DNA of 47,186 bases from Actinomycetota bacterium. GTDB taxonomy: Bacteria; Actinomycetota; Rubrobacteria; Rubrobacterales; Rubrobacteraceae. This document shows, piece by piece, positions 25,603-31,845 of the stretch. Position 1 is the stretch's first letter; the number at the start of each line of letters is the position of its first letter. The translations under genes were made by a program, and so were the position numbers. Location of the stretch: NCBI GenBank assembly GCA_004563715.1, contig SIRX01000152.1, forward strand, positions 1 through 47,186, read 5' to 3'. The notes below the pieces were generated by a model that was not told where the DNA came from, ran no database searches, and was given only the letters and a program-made list of their open reading frames with translations.

Positions 25603-27348
25603 CTACGGGTTCGTCTCCCCCGGCTTGCCGGAGAGCCGCTTCTTGATCGTTTCCCGGGTGGCGTCCCGGATCTCCGACGCCGAAACCGGGCTTGCCTGGC
25701 GGGTCCCCGGGGGCGCTTCATCGACTTCCCCGGCTTCCGGAGCGGTCTCTCGCGCCGTGGCGTCCGCTGGGTCCGCCGGCTTCTCCGGGATGGCCTCGAC
25801 CTCCTGCAGAGAGGACTTGTCGGCGACGGGATCTGGTTTTTCGGAGCCTGTCTGTTCGGAGACGACGGCGTCCTCGCTCTCCTCGGGCTCAGGATCGGGC
25901 GCGACGACCGTTTCTCTCCGGGTGGTAGTCGTTTCCCGGGACGACGGTTGCGGTTCCCGGACGGCCTCGCTCCGGGTAACTTCACCCGGGTCCGGGACGA
26001 AGCTCGGAACGGGAGCGGTAGCGGCGGTTGGTGCAGGCTCTACTTCGGAAGTTTCTACGGCGGGTGTTACGGCGGGCGTCGCGGCTGGGGTGCCGGTAGA
26101 CGCTGCTTGTTGAACCGCGGCGGGGTTTTCGTCACCGGGCTTTTCTTCTTCAACTAGAGTGCTGGTCTCGGGCAACCCGGGAACCTCGGGCGTAGCAGCC
26201 GCCGGCGGCACCTCGACCGTGGCGACAGCCCCGCTCTGCCGGGCGTCTCCAACCGTGTCCTCCACCGTTGCACGCAGGCCTCCCAGCCTCTCCGCCGCGT
26301 CCGCGGCAAACCCGCCGGAAGCGGCGGGCAACAGGGCGATGCCCAGCATCGCGGCGGCGAGGGTGGCGGCCACACCCACGTTCCGCCTCCGCCTCCGCAG
26401 CCGCCGGCTGGTCGCCTCTTCGGCCCTGGCCAGCCATACGGTCTCCGCGTCCGGATCGCCGGGGGGCGCTTCCCGGATACCGGCGGGTGACGATGCTGGC
26501 GGGGCGGCCAACGCCACGGGGCGCTGCCCGTCCAGGTAGCGTGCCAGGTCTTCGGACAGTTCGGCGGCCGAAGCGTACCGGTGTTCGGGGTCTTTGGATA
26601 ACAGCTTCAGGTTTATCGCTTCCAGGGCCGGGGAGATCTCCGGTTTAGCCCGCCGCGGGGGAGTTGGAGCCTCCCTCACGTGCTTCATGGCTATGGCGAT
26701 TGGGTTCTCGGCGTCGAAGGGGACCTCGCCGGTCAGCATCTCATACAGCGTTATGCCCAGAGAGTAGAGGTCGCTGGCCGGCCCGACCTCGGCGCCGGTC
26801 GCCTGCTCCGGCGAGAGGTAGCGGACGGTTCCCAGGATAAGGTCGGTGGCGGTGACGGTCGTGGAGTCGGCGGCCTTGGCTATGCCGAAGTCGGCCACTT
26901 TTACCGCGCCGCTTTCGGTGAGCAGCACGTTCTGGGGCTTTACGTCCCGGTGCACGATCCCTTTTTCGTGGGCGTACGAAAGGGCTCGTGCCACCTCGGC
27001 GGCGATCCGCACCGCTTCGTCCGGCGGGAGAGATCCCTCCCGCTCGATCCGCTCCTCCAGGTTCCCTCCCGAAACGACCTCCATCGCCATGTAACAAACG
27101 CCTCCGGAGGTCTCCCCCGCGTCGAAGACGGAGACTACGTGCGGGTGGGAGAGGGAGGCCGCGCTCCTGGTCTCGTTTTTGAAGCGCTCTCTGAAGAGCC
27201 CTTCTTCAGAAGCCGTGCCTTTTAGTATCTTTAATGCTACCTCACGGTCCAATAAAAGATCGCGTGCGAGGTATACACTTCCCATACCCCCACGACCCAG
27301 AAGCTTCAGGATCTCATAGCGGTTCTCCAGAGTAGCTCTCCTTCCCAT
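25603..27348 (-). CDS. PknB-like membrane Ser/Thr protein kinase
   Basis: 581 residues. Residues 11-275 are the kinase domain: glycine loop LGRGGMGSVY, Lys40 in VALK, HRDVKPQN at 133-140, DFG at 153-155, and a Thr-rich activation loop (TTVTATD) before GTVRYLSPEQ. After an Arg-rich stop-transfer-like stretch, one helix lies near 325-350, then about 230 residues of Pro/Thr/Glu/Ala-rich sequence predicted outside. There is no PASTA repeat, unlike PknB. ATG 27348 lacks a Shine-Dalgarno; TAGGGT lies 7 bases upstream. Confidence 0.92.
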   Translation of the reverse strand: MGRRATLENRYEILKLLGRGGMGSVYLARDLLLDREVALKILKGTASEEGLFRERFKNETRSAASLSHPHVVSVFDAGETSGGVCYMAMEVVSGGNLEERIEREGSLPPDEAVRIAAEVARALSYAHEKGIVHRDVKPQNVLLTESGAVKVADFGIAKAADSTTVTATDLILGTVRYLSPEQATGAEVGPASDLYSLGITLYEMLTGEVPFDAENPIAIAMKHVREAPTPPRRAKPEISPALEAINLKLLSKDPEHRYASAAELSEDLARYLDGQRPVALAAPPASSPAGIREAPPGDPDAETVWLARAEEATSRRLRRRRRNVGVAATLAAAMLGIALLPAASGGFAADAAERLGGLRATVEDTVGDARQSGAVATVEVPPAAATPEVPGLPETSTLVEEEKPGDENPAAVQQAASTGTPAATPAVTPAVETSEVEPAPTAATAPVPSFVPDPGEVTRSEAVREPQPSSRETTTTRRETVVAPDPEPEESEDAVVSEQTGSEKPDPVADKSSLQEVEAIPEKPADPADATARETAPEAGEVDEAPPGTRQASPVSASEIRDATRETIKKRLSGKPGETNP

Positions 27349-27355
27349 GTTCTGA

Positions 27356-27361
27356 ACCCTA
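27356..27361 (-). promoter_or_regulatory. Possible -10 of the kinase gene
   Basis: Minus-strand TAGGGT, 7 bases before ATG 27348, the same geometry as at other genes here. The hexamer itself is weak. Confidence 0.3.
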
Positions 27362-27575
27362 CCCCATAAACCCTTCCGCCGAAACCTACTTTAGCGGATT
27401 TCAAGAATCTTTAACCTAACCTTAATTGTTGGTCTGAACAGGGATCAGGCCGCCGGATCGGGGGCGGTGGGCAGTTAGCCCGGCCGAGCCCTGCCAACGT
27501 CCGAAAGAAACTCGAAAAACCCGGGGCTTCCAGCCTTTTCAACAACCGGCCGCCCGGTAGAGGATAATCTCATCC
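27362..27575. other. AT-richer divergent intergenic region
   Basis: Between the kinase and the copB promoter, with a distinctly AT-rich stretch at 27391-27440 that includes the repeat TAACCTAACC. Promoter elements for the kinase may lie here. No gene is seen. Confidence 0.4.
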
Positions 27576-27604
27576 TTGATATATACCCCCATAGGGTATA
27601 TACA
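27576..27604 (+). promoter_or_regulatory. copB promoter with embedded CsoR-type operator
   Basis: A -35 TTGATA (27576-27581) and a -10 TATACA (27599-27604) are 17 bases apart. The spacer is filled by the dyad ATACCCCCATAGGGTAT (27583-27599), flanked by further TAT repeats. The ATACCC/GGGTAT arms match the CsoR operator class, and the copA site at 12013-12029 has the same outer arms. Bound CsoR would occlude the promoter, and Cu(I) would release it. Confidence 0.75.
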
Positions 27605-27647
27605 CTGCCAGGAGACTGGCCTGCACGAGCCTTTGGAGAGGTTGCTA

Positions 27648-27797
27648 ATGGCGCGGGACGAGAAAGGTATCAGAAGTCACGACGGCGAGCACGGGGTTGC
27701 GGGGGCTTCGCACGCGGAGCACGGTGGGGGTAAGGAGACCGGGGAGCATTCCGGGCACGCCGGGCACAGCGTGGCGATGTTCCGGGATCGCTTCTGA
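27648..27797 (+). CDS. His-rich N-terminal piece of CopB, ended by an in-frame TGA
   Basis: 49 residues with eight His in motifs such as SHDGEHG, ASHAEHGG and HSGHAGHS, the metal-binding N-tail usual for CopB ATPases. It ends MFRDRF followed by TGA. ATG at 27648 has a GGAGAGG ribosome site. The next gene starts with GTG directly after the stop in the same frame. CopB relatives normally read through here (MFRDRFW-like), so this is most likely the detached N terminus of the ATPase rather than an independent protein. Confidence 0.7.
   Translation: MARDEKGIRSHDGEHGVAGASHAEHGGGKETGEHSGHAGHSVAMFRDRF
27795..27797 (+). other. In-frame TGA in the copB reading frame
   Basis: The TGA stands between FRDRF and VSLALSVPVVLYSEMIQ. 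Family members carry Trp (TGG) or another residue at this position, so a single G-to-A change would explain it. The sequence stays in frame on both sides. Confidence 0.75.
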
Positions 27798-29735
27798 GTG
27801 TCGTTGGCACTGTCGGTGCCGGTGGTGCTCTACAGCGAGATGATCCAGATGTGGTTCGGGTTCTCGATGCCGGAGTTTCCCGGATCGATGTGGATTGCTC
27901 CCGTGCTGGGCACGTTCGTGTTCTTGTGGGGTGGCTGGCCGTTCCTTGGGGGCGGCGTCCGGGAGGCGCGGGAGCGGCAACCGGGGATGATGCTGCTCAT
28001 AAGCATGGCGATAACGGTCGCCTTCGTGGCGAGCGCGGCCACCACCTTCGGCTTTTTCGACCTGGACTTCTGGTGGGAGCTGGTGTTGCTGGTGACGATC
28101 ATGCTGCTCGGACACTGGCTGGAGATGCGGGCCGTGGGGCAGGCGTCGGGGGCGCTCGAGGCCCTGGCGGCGCTCCTGCCCGATGAGGCCGAGCGGGTCG
28201 GCTGGGACGGTGGTGCGGAGAAGGTCTCGGTCGGAGACCTCGCCCTCGGGGACGTGGTGCTGGTGCGCTCCGGCGGGCGGGTTCCGGCGGACGGAGAGAT
28301 AGTCGAGGGGGCCGCAGAACTGAACGAGTCGATGATCACCGGCGAGTCCAAGCCGGTTCCGAAAGGAGCGGGGGACCGGGTCGTGGCCGGGACGGTGGCG
28401 ACGGACTCGGCCATCCGGGTAAAGGTGACGGCCGTGGGCGAGGAGACGGCGCTGGCCGGCATCCGCAGGCTCGTGGAAGAGGCGCAGTCTTCCCGTTCGC
28501 GGGCGCAGATGCTGGCGGACCGGGCGGCGGCGCTGCTCTTCTACTTCGCGGCTTCGGCGGCGGTTATCACCTTCGTGGTCTGGATGGTCTTGGGGAACCC
28601 GGGCCAGGCGATAGAAAACACGATGACGGTGCTCGTCATCTCCTGCCCGCACGCTTTAGGGCTTGCGATACCGCTCGTGATCGCGCTCTCGACGGCGCTC
28701 TCGGCCAGGCACGGCATCCTCATCAAAGACCGCCTCGCCCTGGAGCGGATGAGGAGCGTGGACGCCGTCCTCTTCGACAAGACCGGCACGCTCACCAGGG
28801 GGGAGCCCGCCGTGACGGGCGTGGCATCCTTGCGTGACGGCGAGGATTCCTTGCTGGCGCTCGCCGCCTCGGTGGAGGCCGACTCCGAACACCCGCTCGC
28901 CCGCGCTATAGTCGCGGCGGCCAAAGAGAAGGACCTGGAGATCCCGGCTTCGAGCGGCTTCCGCTCGATCACCGGGCGCGGCGTGGAGGCCGAGGTTGAA
29001 GGCTCGAAGATCGCCGTCGGCGGCCCGGCGCTGCTGAGGGAAGCTGGTATAGGGAGCGTCGAACCGCCGGAAGAATTACGCGGCACGGTAGATGCCTGGA
29101 AGGCGCGGGGGGCGGCGGTGCTGCACGTCGTGCGCGACGGTGAGGTTACCGGCGTGCTCGCGCTGGAAGACGGGGTCCGGCCGGAATCTCGGGAAGCGGT
29201 AAAAGAGCTGCACGAGGCGGGCATCAGGGTCGTCATGATCACGGGCGACGCAAGCCAGGTCGCCGACGCCGTGGCGGAAGACCTCGGTATAGACGAGGTC
29301 TTCGCCGAGGTCTTGCCCGAGGACAAGGACCGCGTCGTCGCCGAGCTTCAGAGGCGTGGAGAACAGGTGGCGATGGTCGGCGACGGCGTCAACGACGCCC
29401 CCGCTCTCGCCCGGGCCGACGTCGGTATCGCCATAGGCGCCGGCACCGACGTTGCTATAGAATCGGCGGGTGTCGTGCTGGCTTCGAACGATACGCGGGC
29501 GGTTCTGGGGGTCGTGAGGCTCTCGAAGGCCGGCTACCGCAAGATGCTCCAGAACCTCGTGTGGGCGGCGGGCTACAACGTGGTCACGGTCCCCGTGGCC
29601 GCCGGGGTGCTCGCCCCCGTAGGCATACTCCTCGCACCCGCCGTAGGCGCGGTGTTGATGAGCGCCTCGACCATCGTCGTGGCTCTCAACGCCCAACTAC
29701 TGCGACGTCTGGACCTCAGGCCGGGGCGAACCTAG
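27798..29735 (+). CDS. copB: CopB-type P1B copper/silver ATPase (core, after the TGA)
   Basis: 645 residues containing the complete ATPase core: the first membrane helix (VSLALSVPVVLYSEMIQ), actuator TGES, the metal site SCPHALG (CPH, typical of CopB/P1B-3, against CPC in CopA), DKTGTLT, SEHP and GDGVNDAP. The final helices have AGYNVVTVPVAAG and MSASTIVVALNAQ. GTG at 27798 directly follows the TGA; no Shine-Dalgarno precedes it, so expression would need reinitiation or readthrough. It exports copper or silver and lies downstream of a CsoR-type operator. Confidence 0.9.
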   Translation: MSLALSVPVVLYSEMIQMWFGFSMPEFPGSMWIAPVLGTFVFLWGGWPFLGGGVREARERQPGMMLLISMAITVAFVASAATTFGFFDLDFWWELVLLVTIMLLGHWLEMRAVGQASGALEALAALLPDEAERVGWDGGAEKVSVGDLALGDVVLVRSGGRVPADGEIVEGAAELNESMITGESKPVPKGAGDRVVAGTVATDSAIRVKVTAVGEETALAGIRRLVEEAQSSRSRAQMLADRAAALLFYFAASAAVITFVVWMVLGNPGQAIENTMTVLVISCPHALGLAIPLVIALSTALSARHGILIKDRLALERMRSVDAVLFDKTGTLTRGEPAVTGVASLRDGEDSLLALAASVEADSEHPLARAIVAAAKEKDLEIPASSGFRSITGRGVEAEVEGSKIAVGGPALLREAGIGSVEPPEELRGTVDAWKARGAAVLHVVRDGEVTGVLALEDGVRPESREAVKELHEAGIRVVMITGDASQVADAVAEDLGIDEVFAEVLPEDKDRVVAELQRRGEQVAMVGDGVNDAPALARADVGIAIGAGTDVAIESAGVVLASNDTRAVLGVVRLSKAGYRKMLQNLVWAAGYNVVTVPVAAGVLAPVGILLAPAVGAVLMSASTIVVALNAQLLRRLDLRPGRT

Positions 29736-29738
29736 AAG

Positions 29739-30263
29739 GTGCCCGGGGTGTTGCGGACAGCAGGGTGGAACGGTCTGCTCCGTTCCGCCCTCGCTACCTC
29801 CCCAGGTGGCGTGGGGGTAGGTTGGGCAAGGGTTCCCGGCCGCCAAGTCCTGGCCGTGTTGCTGGCAACGGCGCTCCTGCTGTGCCACGGTGTCTTCGGG
29901 GCGTCGCACGCCCTCGCGAACCACGGTGTCTCCTCTACGGACAAGGCGCCGGCGCCGCACCAGACGTTGCACCAGGAAGGTGCGACGCCCGGCGTTCTGG
30001 CCGGGCAAGATATAGAGGCGTCAAAGGCGCCGGCTGCAGGCGGCGAGCAGTCAGCCGCAGTTCACACCGAGCGGGCGGAGAACTACTTTGCTGTGCTGCT
30101 GGTGCTGACCCTCGCGACGATGCTCGGCCTCCCGCGCGGCGCCTTCTCTATGCCGATCCGCCGGGCGGACCCACAGGCCCCGATTGTGCGCCGGCGTTTC
30201 GTTGGAAGGCCCTATTTTTCCTGTAAGCTCTTTCCTCCGCTCTTGCAGGTGTTCCGGCTGTAG
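29739..30263 (+). CDS. Small His-containing membrane protein of the copper locus
   Basis: 174 residues from a GTG four bases after copB. One N-terminal helix (QVLAVLLATALLLCHGVFGASHALAN) and one C-terminal helix (YFAVLLVLTLATMLGLP) flank a polar segment with several His. It loosely resembles small actinobacterial proteins (DUF6153-like) found near metal genes. The first 30 residues may not be translated, as later starts are possible. No specific function is claimed. Close spacing suggests cotranscription with copB. Confidence 0.6.
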   Translation: MPGVLRTAGWNGLLRSALATSPGGVGVGWARVPGRQVLAVLLATALLLCHGVFGASHALANHGVSSTDKAPAPHQTLHQEGATPGVLAGQDIEASKAPAAGGEQSAAVHTERAENYFAVLLVLTLATMLGLPRGAFSMPIRRADPQAPIVRRRFVGRPYFSCKLFPPLLQVFRL

Positions 30264-30333
30264 CCCGCCTGCGGACGCCGGTGGGCGTCCACCACAAAGC
30301 ACGACGCACCGCACCACCGATCAAAGGAGCAAG

Positions 30334-31053
30334 ATGAACCTTTACGGCAGACTCGGGCTGCTCGCGCTGGTCTTCGCCGCGGTCCTGGCGCTGGCGGCCT
30401 GTGGCCCGGATGAGCCCGCCCAAGAGGGAGAGACCATCAACGAAGCTGAACCCGTCCAGCAAGAAGAGACGGCGGGGGAAGAAACGTCCGGTAGGACGGG
30501 CAGCCCGGACGACCCCGGAGAGATGGGACACCATCAGCATGATGCCGCGCACGGGGACATGCGGGCCATGCTCGAAGAAAACGGCGAGTACACCGATGAA
30601 CTGTTCATAGACCACATGGTGCCCCACCACGAGGGTGCCATAGAGATGGCGGAGGTCGCGCTCGAGAACGCCGAGCGACCGGAGATCCTGGAGCTTTCCC
30701 GGAGCATTATCGCCTCCCAGGAGGCGGAGATCGAAGAGTTAAAAGACATCCGGGAGCGGCAGTTCGGCAGCCGCGAGGTGGGGATCGAGATGGACCACGA
30801 CGATATGGAGATGATGGAGGCGATGGGCATGTCCATGAGCCCCGTGGAACTGGCGGCCCAAGAGCCCTTCGACCGGGCGTTCATAGACGAGATGATCCCG
30901 CACCACGCCTCGGCCATAGAGATGTCGGAGGTGGCGCTGGAAGAGAGCGATAACCCGGAGATCCGGGAGTTGGCCGAAGGCATTATAGAGGAGCAGGAGA
31001 GGGAGATCGCGCAGCTCAGGGAGTGGCGCGAAGAGTGGTACCCGCAGGGCTGA
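30334..31053 (+). CDS. DUF305 lipoprotein
   Basis: 239 residues. A signal with lipobox LALAAC (Cys23) is followed by an acidic linker and the DUF305 domain with its two hallmark motifs, HMVPHHEGAIEMAE and EMIPHHASAIEMSE, plus a Met/His/Asp-rich stretch between them (EMDHDDMEMMEAMGMSMS). His and Met side chains suggest metal binding outside the membrane; DUF305 genes often accompany copper genes. ATG at 30334 has an AAAGGAGC ribosome site and is preferred over a longer frame starting at 30184. Confidence 0.9.
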   Translation: MNLYGRLGLLALVFAAVLALAACGPDEPAQEGETINEAEPVQQEETAGEETSGRTGSPDDPGEMGHHQHDAAHGDMRAMLEENGEYTDELFIDHMVPHHEGAIEMAEVALENAERPEILELSRSIIASQEAEIEELKDIRERQFGSREVGIEMDHDDMEMMEAMGMSMSPVELAAQEPFDRAFIDEMIPHHASAIEMSEVALEESDNPEIRELAEGIIEEQEREIAQLREWREEWYPQG

Positions 31054-31069
31054 CAGACGCGTGAGAGTC

Positions 31070-31103
31070 CTGGCCGGGGTCCGGTTTCCTAGACCCCGGC
31101 CAG
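31070..31103 (+). terminator. Hairpin after the DUF305 gene
   Basis: A 12-base-pair stem, CTGGCCGGGGTC with its perfect complement, closes a 10-base loop, 17 bases after the stop. No U-run follows, so it is a GC-rich, U-less terminator or mRNA-stabilising hairpin. Confidence 0.6.
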
Positions 31104-31270
31104 CGTCTCATCCTGCGGTCCGGCCGACAGCGCGCGACCGCCCCGGCCGCCGGACGTACGGCGCGTTAGCCGTAGCAGGCTCTCTGGACGGGCAGTTCGT
31201 CGTTCCGGAGAGCATCCGGGACGTGCTAACATTTTGTCCTTCTGGGATATCGGCAACGGGGAGGAGGAGC

Positions 31271-31732
31271 TTGGACGGCATAGCGCGGCGTCCGCGGGAC
31301 GGAGAAAGCGCCGGGAGGCGCACCACGGCCCGCTACATGGTGGGCTATCCGCCCGAAACCGTTTTGGGCGGCGCGCAGCTGCACTTCGCCCGCAACTGGC
31401 CCCACGCCGGGGAGATACGCCGCGCCCTCGCTACGGTGGAGTTCCGGGGCGAGGTGGGTGGGGGAGGCCGCAGGGCACGCCGGCGCCGGCGGTTTCTGCG
31501 CCCGCTGAAGATGATCGGCCTGGGCATCGTTACGCTGGGGATCTATCCGGCCGGCCGCTACCTGCTCGGCCGGCGCGGCCGGGAAGGTTACTGGGCCGAG
31601 GTCTTCGCCCGGAAAGACGAAGACGGAACCCTCGTGGTGCTGAATGCCGGCCGGGAGCGATACCTGAGCCTGCTGGAGTTGTGGGTCAGGGAGGAGCTCG
31701 GCGGGCAGCCCGTGCGGGATCAGTTCGACTGA
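31271..31732 (+). CDS. Hypothetical protein with one membrane-like segment
   Basis: 153 residues, not recognised. Arg-rich N terminus, then ARYMVGYPPETVLGGAQLHFARNW, an Arg cluster (RRARRRRRF) and a hydrophobic helix (LKMIGLGIVTLGIYPAGRYLLG), ending in a soluble segment (YWAEVFARKDEDGTLVVLNAGRERYLSLL). TTG at 31271 follows GGGGAGGAGGAG, a strong ribosome site, and replaces a longer frame. No partner genes are obvious. Confidence 0.65.
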   Translation: MDGIARRPRDGESAGRRTTARYMVGYPPETVLGGAQLHFARNWPHAGEIRRALATVEFRGEVGGGGRRARRRRRFLRPLKMIGLGIVTLGIYPAGRYLLGRRGREGYWAEVFARKDEDGTLVVLNAGRERYLSLLELWVREELGGQPVRDQFD

Positions 31733-31801
31733 AGCCACCTTTTCCCGGCGTCTCCGCGCGGAGGGCACGACGCTCCCGGGCGGGCTATCGTTGCCGGTTA
31801 C

Positions 31802-31845
31802 CCGGCTGAAGCGAGCCGCCGAAAGGGAGGGCTCGCTTCAGCCGG
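31802..31845. terminator. 16-bp hairpin overlapping the sbcC stop codon
   Basis: CCGGCTGAAGCGAGCC pairs perfectly with its copy at 31830-31845, with a 12-base loop. The right arm contains the sbcC stop codon (31838-31840). It sits between convergent genes, and neither side shows a U-run. Confidence 0.6.

Noticed and set aside
25510-26157. Gly/Phe/Arg-rich plus-strand frame opposite the kinase stalk
   Set aside because: It mirrors the low-complexity Pro/Thr/Glu codons of the kinase, no motifs.
27576-27604. MerR/CueR-type operator for copB
   Set aside because: MerR promoters have 19-20 base spacers; this one has 17, and the dyad matches the CsoR class, with a csoR gene present.
27795-27797. 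UGA read as Trp genome-wide or as selenocysteine
   Set aside because: Many genes here end in TGA with overlapping downstream starts (coxM, coxE, livH and others), so UGA is a true stop. CopB has no selenocysteine site, and no SECIS-like hairpin is evident after the codon.
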